The notes beneath the pieces are model-generated. The model saw only the letters and a list, made by a program, of their open reading frames with translations, was not told where the DNA came from and did not search any database. 64,000 nt of DNA from the NCBI GenBank assembly GCA_900323505.1, contig OOIN01000030.1, forward strand, positions 434,001-498,000, read 5' to 3'. Positions 33,493-42,740 of this stretch are shown piece after piece. The stretch's first letter is position 1. The number at the start of each line of letters is the position of its first letter. The position numbers and the translations under genes are program-made. Source of the stretch: Ustilago trichophora. Taxonomy: Eukaryota > Basidiomycota > Ustilaginomycetes > Ustilaginales > Ustilaginaceae.

Positions 33493-33924
33493 GGAAACTT
33501 TTGAGAACGAGAGGCAAGAGGAGAAAATGTGGTGTGTGGTTGTCAACGTCTTCCACCAGGCCATGGCTTTTGTACCTTTCGAACAACTGTGCAAGCCTCA
33601 TGAAGAGAGATACAGTCATGAGGCAAACTGAGAAACCGACATGTCGTGGCTGTACTGCAAAAGTCTTTCAATTGACGTGTAATCATGACGTTCAGGCAGG
33701 AACAGTGGGGCAGACGAATTACTCCCACCCAGCTGGTGTGGACGGATGAAAAGAACTTTGCAAGCCCGCTGGCAAGGTCTGATGGCATGCTGCTGCAAAC
33801 TTCCCGAACTACTTGAAGTTAGGCAGGATCCGACACAAATCCTCTTAAGCCAAGTGCATCCCGTCGCTTGATAAAACCGAGCACTGAGCCTGATTAGGCC
33901 CCACTTCTGTCCAATCCCTCGCTT
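33493..33924. other. Intergenic region sec08-sec07
   Basis: 430 bp containing the sec07 upstream region, similar to 32183-32330. No gene seen. Confidence 0.5.
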
Positions 33925-34452
33925 TCACCTGGGCCGGACCAGCATGTTGAGCAATTCTTCCTGCGTTATGGTCGCACGTCGACTGAGGTACTGCCGGAGG
34001 TTCTCACCATACTCGTTGATAGTACCATCCCGGAGACCTGCATAAATCATGGGTACCAGTTCTCCCTGTCGGACATGGAAAAAGAGAATGCTGTCTCTGG
34101 ACACCCCATCTGGATGCCTGACACGCCATGGAGTGGCCATCACAGTAACTCCTCCATTGGCCGCACTGTGATAGATTCTAGCGAATCTAGAGCTTGGATT
34201 ATCAAAATGTTGATATAAAGCCGTCTCTTGTTCAGGTCCGATTCTATATGCGGGATTAAGATGGCCGGCAGGAACTCTGATGAGATCTTCCATCGATGAT
34301 ACGTCTTCTTCCTGTGTAGCAACCCTCTGAGGGGTCGCGATCGAGATTCCTGTCTCTCCCAGGGTCCGATATGTCCTCCGGGTTAGGCACGTGGCCGCCA
34401 ATGAGAGAAAGATGCAAAGCAGAAGAGGAAGGCGAAGACGAAGGTTGAGCAT
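33925..34452 (-). CDS. sec08: small secreted protein, subgroup A (effector candidate)
   Basis: 175 residues from the ATG at 34452, which has the good context CTCACCATGCTC; the frame upstream opens only with a GTG. Signal peptide MLNLRLRLPLLLCIFLSLAA to about 23. Core: MEDLIRVPAGHLNPAYRIGP (54-73), SSRFARIY 87-94, TVMATPW 103-109, SILFFHVRQGELVPMIYAGL (121-140), LRQYLSRRATITQEELL. Upstream, GGCATAAAAGGA (about 34532-34543) is nearly identical to the box of sec09, so promoter and gene were duplicated together. Confidence 0.9.
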   Translation of the reverse strand: MLNLRLRLPLLLCIFLSLAATCLTRRTYRTLGETGISIATPQRVATQEEDVSSMEDLIRVPAGHLNPAYRIGPEQETALYQHFDNPSSRFARIYHSAANGGVTVMATPWRVRHPDGVSRDSILFFHVRQGELVPMIYAGLRDGTINEYGENLRQYLSRRATITQEELLNMLVRPR

Positions 34453-34531
34453 GGTGAGGTTTTGCACCAGTGTCGATGCGTAAACGATGAGAGGTCTGCT
34501 GGTGCATGAGAACTTCGTAGCGAATCTATGT

Positions 34532-34543
34532 TCCTTTTATGCC
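34532..34543 (-). promoter_or_regulatory. TATA-type core promoter of sec08
   Basis: GCATAAAAGGA on the minus strand, about 85 bp before the ATG; the same box stands about 80 bp before sec09 (35654-35664), and ATAAAAGG also precedes sec13. A shared, TATA-driven promoter is expected for genes switched on strongly in the host. Confidence 0.5.
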
Positions 34544-34611
34544 TGTGGGCCGACCGAAAAGTCAGTACTTTTCACACGCTGTTGCAAGTCTTCTGCTCGC
34601 TACATGAAGTC

Positions 34612-34735
34612 ACATGCAGCGTCGTTGTCAAACGAGAACCTCATTCAGTGAATTGCCCGCCAACATCCTTTACAGAAACGGGACATGCAGTGTCGTTGTC
34701 AAAGTTCGACCTCATTTACCGAAGTGCCCGCCAAC
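34612..34735. repeat. Two direct 53-bp repeats upstream of sec08
   Basis: Units 34612-34664 and 34683-34735 both run ACATGCAG(C/T)GTCGTTGTCA ... TGCCCGCCAAC with several differences, spaced 71 bp. They lie 160-285 bp before the sec08 start. Duplicate regulatory sites or simple tandem duplication. Confidence 0.75.
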
Positions 34736-35045
34736 GTGCATAGCGAAAGCATAACGATTGACATCCAACGATGTGTCCCACTAGCTGCAGTGAGTCAAGA
34801 CAGAAGGCTTTCATAACAGCAACGCAACGAATTAGATGTGCACAGTGGTGTCTGACATTTTGTGACAATGTTGCATTGACTGATTGTTTGCGGCCTTTGG
34901 CCTTTGTTCTGGCCTCTCTTCTGGTGGGTGGACTGATGCGTAAGATTCCTGAAAGCCAGCTCTCTAATCGCTCGATCTGACCAAGTGCTTCGTATGAACT
35001 AAATTTGCCTCCGAACTTCGCCACAAAGCCCATTGAGTCCCCCAC

Positions 35046-35576
35046 TCACAGCCGTCTTACGATCGGCGGCCCGGTTGCGCTAACAAGCTCTGGCTGAGTG
35101 AGGGTCGCAAGACTATTGATGAAATGCCAGAGCCTCTGGGTAGTGTCGGCTCCGGCGTCTCCTCCGAGGCGTGCGTGGAATGCGGGCTCCACCGTGCCGC
35201 CGGGGTAGATGGTGAAAGCGAGAACACCACGTCTGGACTCGAGCTCACCAGGAATTGTCGCTTTCCATGGAGAGATGACGAACGAGGGATGTTGATGGCC
35301 ATTACTGTAGTGGAGCACTGCAAATCGAGAGCTTGGATCTTGAAGGTGTTGCGTAATAGCTTGGTGTTGGTCGTTGTTAAAACGGAAAGCTGGTTGAAGG
35401 AGCCCACGAGGAAGTCTGAGCTTGTCTTCCACCAAGCGTACTCCCTCATCGAGAAGCTCTTGTTCTGATTGAGATCGGGCAGGGCGAGAGCCTGGTCCAG
35501 GGTGCATTTGGGCTAGGCACGCGGCCGCCACCAGGAGCAAAGTGTATAGGAAGGGAAGAAGGCGAAGACCCTGCAT
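35046..35576 (-). CDS. sec09: small secreted protein, subgroup A (effector candidate)
   Basis: 176 residues, ATG in the context CTCACCATG. Signal peptide MQGLRLLPFLYTLLLVAAAC to about 22. Core: VEDKLRLPRGLLQPAFRFN (49-67), SSRFAVLHY 82-90, SFVISPW 98-104, RRGVLAFTIYPGGTVEPAFH (115-134), LWHFINSLATLTQPELVS. TATA box CATAAAAGG at about 35654-35664. DNA about 240 bp upstream (CCCACCAGCTGCAGTAAATC) resembles DNA near 34785 upstream of sec08, again showing duplication of whole gene-plus-promoter units. Confidence 0.9.
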   Translation of the reverse strand: MQGLRLLPFLYTLLLVAAACLAQMHPGPGSRPARSQSEQELLDEGVRLVEDKLRLPRGLLQPAFRFNNDQHQAITQHLQDPSSRFAVLHYSNGHQHPSFVISPWKATIPGELESRRGVLAFTIYPGGTVEPAFHARLGGDAGADTTQRLWHFINSLATLTQPELVSATGPPIVRRL

Positions 35577-36244
35577 GGTGAGCTATAGAAACAAGGTTGC
35601 AACGAAAGCTCTGCTCATCTGGGCAAAGCTTGTCCTCACGAGCAGATTTCGCTCCTTTTATGCCTTCGCTCGGGTCTGACTCCGAACAAATTGTCGTAGC
35701 CGGCCTAGGGTTTCCGATCGCTGCTCACAAGTAGTGACGCCAAAAAGCCATCTCACAGCCAGTTTTTGTCCGGAATGCCCACGATCCACGATACATGGGT
35801 GGTGTTCCCACCAGCTGCAGTAAATCACAGAAGTCAGTGCACACTTTGCAACGCTGTCTATTGTCTGGAGTCTTTTTCCGCAACCCACCAACTCTTGCGG
35901 GCATGGTTCTTGAACATTAGGGATCAGATGAAATTCCCAAATCGAAGCTCGACTGTTGTCGATTCCCGCTGCAGCACAGTTTTGACGTAACTGTGTAAAT
36001 TTTCCCACATCGACGTGACTTCCACATCTATATGAAGTACTGTACAGTACGTTAGCCGAACAATCGTCAAGGGTTTGAAGAAAAGAGAAACGCGAGCAGT
36101 TCCGCGCTCTACCTACACCGCAGAAAGGCGACACTCGGCATCCTGCTCTGACAATTTAGCCGGCACCACGTGCCCTTTCCTCTGATACATCTGAACCGTA
36201 CACTGATACCTTTATATATGCAATGAATGTCCATTTGATCATCT
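35577..36244. other. Intergenic region between sec09 and the tRNA gene
   Basis: About 670 bp: sec09 promoter at its left and an exact TACTGTACAGTA palindrome at 36038-36049. The open frame at 35658-36134 (minus) lacks a signal peptide and family resemblance, so it is not called. Confidence 0.45.
36038..36049. promoter_or_regulatory. Palindrome TACTGTACAGTA (copy 3 of 4)
   Basis: Exact 12-bp palindrome. Other exact copies: 12842-12853, 14755-14766 and 50587-50598; variants at 42028-42041 and 53865-53876. All are intergenic. Function unknown; a dimeric DNA-binding protein site is one possibility. Confidence 0.5.
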
Positions 36245-36347
36245 GCATTGATAGTGTAGGGGTATCATGAGTCGTTGCCACTCATCGCTTCACAAGAAGC
36301 GTGACTACCGATTCGACTCGACTGGGGTTCGAGTCCCCGTCAATGCA
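36245..36347 (+). tRNA. tRNA-Gly (anticodon GCC), with a 32-bp intron
   Basis: Cloverleaf by eye: acceptor GCATTGA (36245-36251) pairs with TCAATGC (36340-36346); D arm GTGT-AGGGGTA-TCAT; anticodon stem AGTCG (36270-36274) pairs with CGACT (36314-36318); anticodon GCC at 36277-36279 after two T; T arm TGGGG-TTCGAGT-CCCCG (36323-36339). The insert at 36281-36312, one base after the anticodon, is at the standard position of nuclear tRNA introns. Without it the RNA is 71 nt, normal for Gly. A T6 run follows directly. It is the only RNA gene seen in the array. Confidence 0.9.
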
Positions 36348-36351
36348 TTTG

Positions 36352-36357
36352 TTTTTT
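36352..36357 (+). terminator. RNA polymerase III terminator of tRNA-Gly
   Basis: Run of six T four bases after the discriminator base of the tRNA, followed by a second T5 run. Confidence 0.8.
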
Positions 36358-36732
36358 CTTTTTCCTACTTTTTCTATGAATTTTTTTCTTGGGCATTCCG
36401 GTTTCTATTTTTTGATTTCTGACTCAGAGCAACTTCGTGAGCATGTGTAATAGGCAGCGATCCAAGAAGGACGTCTCGCCCAGTCACAAACGGAACATCA
36501 GACAAGAAGCATTTCTTTTGAGAAGCTTCGGACAATAAATGAATTACTGGACCAGGATACAAAATGTGAAAGGAACGAGAAAAGTGGAGGAGTTGAAGGC
36601 AGGACAGGAATGGGGCCAATGCGACGAGTAGGGGCTTTTCTCACCACGAGGCTGTCGTTTTCATTCTGAAGCGCTACACGAGGTTCGCCGAACCAAACTG
36701 GATGAAGAGGCATTCGGCTGGCTGCGTCTTGT

Positions 36733-37269
36733 CTATGCGCCTATCAGTCTGAGTTCATCTAGACCTTGCGCCACTTCGGGCTGAAGAAGGTCGGCTTTTT
36801 TCTGGATGAAATGCCAGAAATCCTCTCCGTTTCCAAGTTGTTTCTCAAAGCCGGAATGTCCCCCCGGTGTAACGACTCCATCCTTGGAAATGTGCACGAA
36901 TAGCAGACCCCTCTGCTCTGTCTCCTCTCCTGGGGCCTGATACTGCCAGGGACTCACGTATGAAGATCCGTCGTCCGACCGATACAGTAGGAAGAACCGA
37001 GACTTGGAATTGCGAACGTGATTCATTACCGCCTGAGCTTGATACGATTTATAGTTCCACGCAGGGTGAAGATGCCCTTGTGGAATGTTGAGATAGTGTT
37101 CAGCCAGGAATGTTGTGTGACCCATCAATTGAACATCGTACAGATGCTTGTCGACGTTGTAAACTGAGTAAATATTTTCGTGTGGGTTTTCAGCTCCCCC
37201 AGCTGCAAAGACCCTTGCGGTTAGAGCAAAGAGCAAGAACACCACGAGGGGAATGTGAGGCCTGATCAT
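36733..37269 (-). CDS. sec10: small secreted protein, subgroup A (effector candidate)
   Basis: 178 residues. Signal peptide MIRPHIPLVVFLLFALTARV to about 23. Core: AEHYLNIPQGHLHPAWNY (56-73), KSRFFLLYRSDDGSSYVSPW (89-108), RGLLFVHISKDGVVTPGGHS (120-139), DFWHFIQKKADLLQPEV (150-166). Mature part without cysteine. A GATATAAG box lies about 115 bp before the ATG. The tRNA gene lies downstream of its 3' end. Confidence 0.9.
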   Translation of the reverse strand: MIRPHIPLVVFLLFALTARVFAAGGAENPHENIYSVYNVDKHLYDVQLMGHTTFLAEHYLNIPQGHLHPAWNYKSYQAQAVMNHVRNSKSRFFLLYRSDDGSSYVSPWQYQAPGEETEQRGLLFVHISKDGVVTPGGHSGFEKQLGNGEDFWHFIQKKADLLQPEVAQGLDELRLIGA

Positions 37270-37824
37270 GGTTCTTGGTGGTGTTTTGAACTTCGATGTG
37301 ATGGAAGAAGATGACGTGAAGGCGGTCTAGGCTGAGTTGAGAAAAAAAAAGAAGCGAGCGCTTTCTCCCCTTTTTGGGATCTTATATCATGGTTGCAGAA
37401 CGAAGTGGTGAGATCTTCCTGCTGCGTCTGCACTCAGGGAAGTGGTACCTCAACGCTGCAAAGCGTTTCCTCTGATTGAGTTTGTTGGCCACCAAATTTG
37501 CTTCAGGAGACTTTTGGTGGGTGGAACGTGACCCACCAATGACGGAGCAAGCTTGGGACCGGGTCTTCGTGGCATCTCAAATTCTCCCAGCCACCGCCTT
37601 AGTCCAACCACTGCGTTTGGTAACCGGCTTTGAATGGGCAGCTTTCTTTTGTATGTATGTCATTCGATAAAAAAAACATTGTCTCAATCCCGGGAATATT
37701 ATCACTTGGCCGTGAAATGCGCTGCTTTCATTAGCCGCGACAGGGGTGAGCCATTCGCTCGAAGTGAGATGATGAGGATGATGATGCCTGCGTATGTATC
37801 GCTCTGTTTCGGATCTACTAGAGC
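37270..37824. other. Intergenic region sec11-sec10
   Basis: About 555 bp with the sec10 promoter. No gene or repeat recognised. Confidence 0.5.
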
Positions 37825-38337
37825 TCACACAACCGGAAGGACAATATGTCTAGACTGTCTCAACCAATCTCGTTGACTGAGCTCCGCTGCACGCTGAAGA
37901 CGCTCATACTCGCTCTCGGGACTAATCAGGACGTGGCCGATAGGCTGGACGTCTCTATCGGGTCTTTGTTTGAGCAGAAGCGCACTTGGTGCTCTTTCTG
38001 TCCGGCCGGGGGCTGCGATCATCCACGGAGAAGCGAAGTAGGTTGTGCCTCCATGTTCATACATGACAAAGCGGGAAGTCTTGCTGGCCTGGTGCCTTAA
38101 AAAGGGCGCTTCTATCTGTCGATCGTAAAGATAAATGGGACGAAGCTGACCTTGAGGTATTCGAAGATGGTTCTCGAGTCCCGTGACGGCATGCTTGGGA
38201 ATGATCATCCTTTCATTAAATTGGTTGAGTAGCATCGCTTCGTCTGAAAGCTCTCCTTGCCAACGTAATACCGCAGTACAGGTCGCAGTCATCATCAGAA
38301 AGATGCAGAGTATTTCCACGAGGCGGAGCTTGGACAT
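37825..38337 (-). CDS. sec11: small secreted protein, subgroup A (effector candidate)
   Basis: 170 residues. Signal peptide MSKLRLVEILCIFLMMTATC to about 22. Core: LENHLRIPQGQLRPIYLYD (54-72), TSRFVMYEHGGTTYFASPWM (87-106), SALLLKQ 118-124, DVQPIGHVLIS 129-139. The C-terminus is shorter than in relatives and lacks the FW helix. TATA-like TATAAGG at about 38431-38437. Mature part free of cysteine. Confidence 0.88.
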   Translation of the reverse strand: MSKLRLVEILCIFLMMTATCTAVLRWQGELSDEAMLLNQFNERMIIPKHAVTGLENHLRIPQGQLRPIYLYDRQIEAPFLRHQASKTSRFVMYEHGGTTYFASPWMIAAPGRTERAPSALLLKQRPDRDVQPIGHVLISPESEYERLQRAAELSQRDWLRQSRHIVLPVV

Positions 38338-38943
38338 GTCGGGAGATGTCAGAGTGGTGACGGAGAGTTGCCTATTTGTCGGTATAGTGTGATAAACCGC
38401 TAAGGCTATGGATGAGGTCTAGGCTTTGCTCCTTATACAGAGTCTCTACTTGCTACATAATCTTTTTTTTTTTTTTTCGCAATGCTGTCAGCTAATCACA
38501 GCTTCTAGTTGTCATCAAAGTCGGACTGGTGCATATTTTAACGGTGGGTCATGATACCATCTACAATTAGCCTGTCGACGGAAATGTACTCAAGCGTGAG
38601 AAGTAGTCGTTGTTGTGCCCACAATGAGGCTGCCCACCAAATGTATGCCGGGTTGCCAGGGAAAGCTCAACAATGCACTGCAACGCTCCTGACGTGCAGA
38701 CTGCTCGTAGACGAAAGCGTGCGAGTTTCCCCCTGTCTGGGAGACGAGCTGGGCTGCAAACTGGAAGTCACATCGTTTCGAGCCGTGCTGTAACCTGCTG
38801 TCAGCACTAGATTGGCTGCATCGGAGAATGCAGTTATAGTACAGAAGAGGGGATAAGCCAACAAAAGGACACAATCAAGTAGGTGAACGTGGTATGCTCT
38901 GCTTGCCAAAACACGGTCTCGCAGGCTTGCACGAGCACCACCC
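38338..38943. other. Intergenic region sec12-sec11 with R1 fragment
   Basis: About 600 bp. A T15 run at 38463-38477 and a short R1-like fragment at about 38880-38940 (GTATGCTCTGCTTGCCAAAA, TTGCACGAGC). No gene. Confidence 0.5.
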
Positions 38944-39567
38944 TTAAAGCGGTCGAAATCGTAGCGGAGTGTCAGAGCTGCTCGAAAGCAATTCCCATGT
39001 AAGGTCTGAAGGAAACCGCACTAACGATTCCCAAAAATTTCTTCGACCACCTGACATCCTAACTCCCTCAGCGCCCGTGTAACCAATAGGCTCCACTTCG
39101 CCATTGTCAAAGACTTTCAACAGGACCAGGTTTGGCGCTCTGTTGTGTAAAAGCGGCGAATGCATATAGACGGGCGAGCCGAATAAGGTCCAGCCTTGGC
39201 CAATTGGTCCCCTACGAAACAAAAGATGAATTTGCGAACCTGGCCTTCGAAGATACTCTTCAATTGCCCCTTGCTGGCTGGGTTGGTAGGCATACGTTGG
39301 GTATAGATGGCCTCGCGGAAGCATGTTGCTGTCTTCAATTTGGATAGTTGCCTCGCGTGCTAGGTTAGCTGCGCGGTCGTTGTATGTGGCTGGCTCGTGG
39401 GCCTCCCGAATCCCGTGATTGAAGTGGACGACGAGCTGAGGGACATTGTGGGGTGGAACAGGCTCGCGAACATTAGGATTGAGGATCGCAGGTAGTACGG
39501 GCAAGTTTTCATGGCCCGCGACGAGTCTTGCCAATGTGAATGCGAAAAAGAAAAAGTGGCACAGCAT
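38944..39567 (-). CDS. sec12: small secreted protein, subgroup A (effector candidate)
   Basis: 207 residues from the ATG at 39567 (MLCHFFFFAFTLARLVAG); an earlier in-frame codon exists but precedes no signal peptide. The N-terminal linker is long and Pro/Val/His-rich (18-60). Core: SNMLPRGHLYPTYAYQPSQQ (80-99), SQIHLLFRRG 111-120, LFGSPVYMHSP 128-138, LVLLKVFDNGEVEPIGYTGA (147-166), NFWESLVR. The SRF motif is replaced by SQI. CCTATAAATG box at about 39641-39650. Mature part without cysteine. Confidence 0.88.
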   Translation of the reverse strand: MLCHFFFFAFTLARLVAGHENLPVLPAILNPNVREPVPPHNVPQLVVHFNHGIREAHEPATYNDRAANLAREATIQIEDSNMLPRGHLYPTYAYQPSQQGAIEEYLRRPGSQIHLLFRRGPIGQGWTLFGSPVYMHSPLLHNRAPNLVLLKVFDNGEVEPIGYTGAEGVRMSGGRRNFWESLVRFPSDLTWELLSSSSDTPLRFRPL

Positions 39568-40098
39568 CTTGCTGAGCTGTTTCTTCCGAATGAGAGATTG
39601 AGATGGAGAGATAGAGACAATATTGTTGTTGTCCTTGATGCATTTATAGGCCAAGTTTCTCCCGTCCCCACACCACCGAGGCCCCTAGGGTTCTCTATGT
39701 CTGCGAGAAAGTCCAATCGCTCAGCACGCCCCACCACCTCATTCGAGGGCTTGCAGATTTTGAATAAGCACACTGCACCGTCCCACTAGGGCTAGCATTG
39801 TGTGCGTAACCAGAAAGGGGGAGACACATCAGAAAAGTTTGCCACCGACTCACGCAGCAGACTTGCATGTTGAGCCCAGAAATTCAAAAACCACTGCTTG
39901 CCTCATGCGTAAATGTGTAATCCCTTTATCATCTTAAAGTCAACGGAAAGGTGCAGATAGGGGACCACGGGCTGCTATTCAATAAGCTGGCTCAACCAGC
40001 CTGGTAAAGGTCGTCTTTATTCTGACTTCTCACCGCTCCGCCGCTCTTCTCTTTCTACTTGGACTTATCCTGCGACAAAGAAAACCGAGCACTGAAAA
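39568..40098. other. Intergenic region sec13-sec12
   Basis: 530 bp with the sec12 promoter. No gene or repeat recognised. Confidence 0.5.
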
Positions 40099-40677
40099 TC
40101 ACGGATGAATGACATGCACCCCACCATACATTTCTCGAAGCGTGTTCCAAGTAGTCCTTGCTGCGTTGTCAACGGCAGTGAAGAGATTCACCTCATGGCC
40201 TTCCGGAATACCTGGTGCTACCCTGGCGAATCCGATAGGCTGGATTTGACCATTGTGATAAGCCCGGAAGATCAGCAGGGAGTTGTACCTCTCGGGGCTG
40301 TTCATCTCAAAGGTCGCAACGGGTGAGGCATAGACCGTGTAATCACGGCTCATCTCGTCTGACACGGGCTGGAATCGCGTATGGAGGCTTTGAAGATGTT
40401 CAGACACAGCATCCCGCTGGTCAGGATTATAAGCCCAGGCTGGCCAGAGGGTTCTACGTGGAAGATCCAAGTGATCTTCAAGATGGACAAGCGTCTGATC
40501 AAGATGAATTTGGGCAAAGCGAACAGCTCTGGCAGCGCGTATAGTAGCCCTTGCGGCTGCGTTTGGTGGGCGAAAGCGTCGAGCCTCCTCCTGCCGGGCA
40601 ATGCAATGATTCACGATCAGCAGGAAAGAAGCGAGTGGAAGTAGAAAGTAAAGATGCATCTGAAGCGCGGACACCAT
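40099..40677 (-). CDS. sec13: small secreted protein, subgroup A (effector candidate)
   Basis: 192 residues; Met7 (40659) is an alternative start. Signal peptide to about 28 (MHLYFLLPLASFLLIVNHC). An Arg/Ala-rich segment (30-55) precedes the core: LEDHLDLPRRTLWPAWAYNP (66-85), TRFQPV 100-105, TVYASPV 114-120, NSLLIFRAYHNGQIQPIGFA (131-150), then a C-terminal helix. GATAAAAGGC box at about 40761-40770. No mature cysteine. Confidence 0.88.
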   Translation of the reverse strand: MVSALQMHLYFLLPLASFLLIVNHCIARQEEARRFRPPNAAARATIRAARAVRFAQIHLDQTLVHLEDHLDLPRRTLWPAWAYNPDQRDAVSEHLQSLHTRFQPVSDEMSRDYTVYASPVATFEMNSPERYNSLLIFRAYHNGQIQPIGFARVAPGIPEGHEVNLFTAVDNAARTTWNTLREMYGGVHVIHP

Positions 40678-40921
40678 GTTGTGGGATGCTTGCTAAGCAG
40701 AGCTGAAGGAGGGGTCGAGGAGGCGAGGCGAGCTTTACTACTGTGGCTGAAATTCGCTTGGCCTTTTATCCCTCAAGGGCAGTGGCTTGCGAGGCTCCCG
40801 TCAACAGAGCCAGTCCATGTCAGGGTTTGGACCTGATCGCAGCCTGGGGCAGATTCATTGTTTAGTCCAAAGGCGAGCTTTATCGCTGGCTGATATGTCA
40901 CGCAAAATGGCTTGCGCCGGG

Positions 40922-41412
40922 CTAAGATGAAGAGTAGATGTCGTACACAGTTATGGCGGAACGAAAGACGGAAATATCATGGGAATTTGCAACGAGATCA
41001 GCTTGCTCTGGATCAGCGACATGAGTAGACTGCTTAGCCCTATGCATAGCTGCAGCAAGGAGGTAATCGATTTTTCTCATCGCTATTGGGCTGTATATCC
41101 TTACACACGTCAGTCGATTTTCCACGCTTGGTGGTACCTCGACCAGCGCCCTCAAGGTGGGCTGGGACATCGAGCTCAAGACCTCACAGTTCTAGCCGCA
41201 AATGATGTCTATGCAATCGTGGCGTGCTATGCTAAGTCGGGATTCTCTTCATATGTGATCTTTTGTGATTCTTCTACCGCACTGAGGGCATGCAGTGCTG
41301 GTCCTCTCAACAGGAAGGAGGGGTGGTCGCTCTGGCGGGTCAGCTTGGCAGAGATTAGCCAGCAGAGATGCGAGAAGGACGATATACAAATAACGAAGCT
41401 TAGCCATTTCAT
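40922..41412 (-). other. Possible spliced or decayed secreted protein
   Basis: An ATG at 41412 opens a signal-peptide-like sequence (MKWLSFVICISSFSHLCWLI) that stops at 41227. A second open frame ends at 40922 (ISVFRSAITVYDIYSSS). A GTAGAA donor after codon 45 and a GCTAG acceptor about 85 bp later would join the two in frame, giving about 138 residues. The family core is not recognisable. The donor is non-standard and the other array genes have no introns, so this is weak; it may equally be a remnant. A 173-codon plus-strand frame over the same DNA (40979-41500) has no signal peptide and is not favoured. Confidence 0.2.
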
Positions 41413-41656
41413 GGACAGCAAAGCTTATGTAAGGCTAAGGAATAGTATCGACTTGATACCCGTCGGTGATGAGAGACAAGTGGAAATAAGGCTGGCTTAG
41501 CTCTGATGGTCACGTTAACAAAGGTTCTTGATCCGACAAGAATGGACATGCCGTCGGTCATGGTGAAATACCAGCTCGTCTTGGTGGGAGGCTCCCAGGA
41601 AAGTGCGCGGGAGAGTTGCGAACATCGCTCGATTAAGATCCCCACTCATTTGCATG

Positions 41657-41890
41657 GTCTGTCTCGTGCATGTGAGCTGCGAGACAGCGTCTGTTGAGCG
41701 AGTGGGGGTAGCAGCAAAACCTCACTTGCTCCCTCCTTCCTTCATCTCTCCTCACTGCGCTGGTTTTGCTGCGCTCACCCCAAGCTCGTTCATTGGTTTC
41801 CCTCTCTGTGTTCCCTCCCTTCTCTGTATATTTCTGTCCCGCTGCGCTCGACCGAACGCCCCTCACGGCGGGTCTGGGAGCCTTGGGATC
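41657..41890 (+). repeat. Repeat R2, copy 1
   Basis: About 230 bp matching 63678-63866 in opposite orientation: CTGTCTCGTGC, GCGAGACAGCGTCTGTTGAG, GAGTGGGGGTAGCAGCAAAA, TTTTGCTGCGCTCACCCCAA, TGTTCCCTCCCTTCTCTGTA. One copy has an extra CATCTCTCCTCACTGCGCTG-type stretch. Its right end (CTGCGCTCGACCG...GGCGGG-CTGGGAGCC) also occurs in R1, so R1 and R2 may be related. Confidence 0.75.
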
Positions 41891-42188
41891 TAGGAGTACG
41901 CTCTCACTTTTGCCGCAATCCTATGCTTTATGGTCTCACTGTTGTTGTCTTTGTCTGCACCTGCTCGCGACAGATGCTGAAGTCGGTGCCAGATTGTTGA
42001 GATATCGAAGGCTAGAAATGTCTGGTTCAGTACTGTACTGTGCTATCGAAGTCTCGCCCCTCTGCTCATCGGTTGTCAAAATCAGGCGGGGACAAATTCG
42101 CAGAGGTAAATCTGTCTTCAGAACAGCCTCGCCGATTTCTGAAGCTACTTCGACACCCCACCCTCCATCTCGGCCGAATACGCGGAAC
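41891..42188. other. Intergenic region left of sec14
   Basis: Downstream flank of sec14 (minus strand) after repeat R2. It carries CAGTACTGTACTGTG near 42026-42040, a variant of the recurrent palindrome. No gene. Confidence 0.4.
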
Positions 42189-42740
42189 CTACGGATTCAC
42201 AAGCCGCAGATTCCTATGAAGCCTCTGTAGATCTCTCCACCTGATCCTAGTACGCCTCGAGACGAGCTCAAAGAAGCTCAAGCCATGCTGTGGGAGTATC
42301 TCTTCGATTGCTCCAGAGCAGCCCACAGGCTTGACCTCGCCGTTGTGCGTGACTAAGAGTAGTAAGAGTGACTTGTACGGGGGTTCTCCTACCCCTCTGT
42401 ACGCCCAGAACGGAGAGACGAAGATGGAGCCAGTGGGATGTTCGAGCAAACGAGTGAACTGAGCCCTAGAATCGCGAGTATGCTGAACAACGCGGCCGTA
42501 CTGACCGGGGTGGTACGGGTAAACATGTTCGAAGTAGCCATCAGGTATACCATAAGCCTGTTGGAGAGCCTGGAGGACGGCTTGAGTGTTCCGGGCGGCA
42601 ACAGTCCTTTGTATGTCGGAAGAGATATCGAATATGAGTCCATGCACTCCTGGGGGTGGATAAGGCGGCGACGTCGATCGGCACGAGTCGATAAATACGA
42701 TAGCTAGAACAAGCAGCGAAAGGAAACGGAGAGAGAACAT
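42189..42740 (-). CDS. sec14: small secreted protein, subgroup A (effector candidate)
   Basis: 183 residues. Signal peptide MFSLRFLSLLVLAIVFIDSC to about 22, then a Pro-rich linker. Core: LQQAYGIPDGYFEHVYPYHP (59-78), AQFTRLLEHPTGSIFVSPFW (93-112), KSLLLLLVTHNGEVKPVGCS (123-142), SFFELVSRRTRIRWRDL. The SRF motif is changed to AQF. One mature cysteine (Cys141). A long gap (1.5 kb) on each side separates it from its neighbours. Confidence 0.85.
   Translation of the reverse strand: MFSLRFLSLLVLAIVFIDSCRSTSPPYPPPGVHGLIFDISSDIQRTVAARNTQAVLQALQQAYGIPDGYFEHVYPYHPGQYGRVVQHTRDSRAQFTRLLEHPTGSIFVSPFWAYRGVGEPPYKSLLLLLVTHNGEVKPVGCSGAIEEILPQHGLSFFELVSRRTRIRWRDLQRLHRNLRLVNP

Noticed and set aside
40979..41500. 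173-codon plus-strand frame
   Set aside because: Right length for an array member, but wrong strand, no signal peptide and no core motif.
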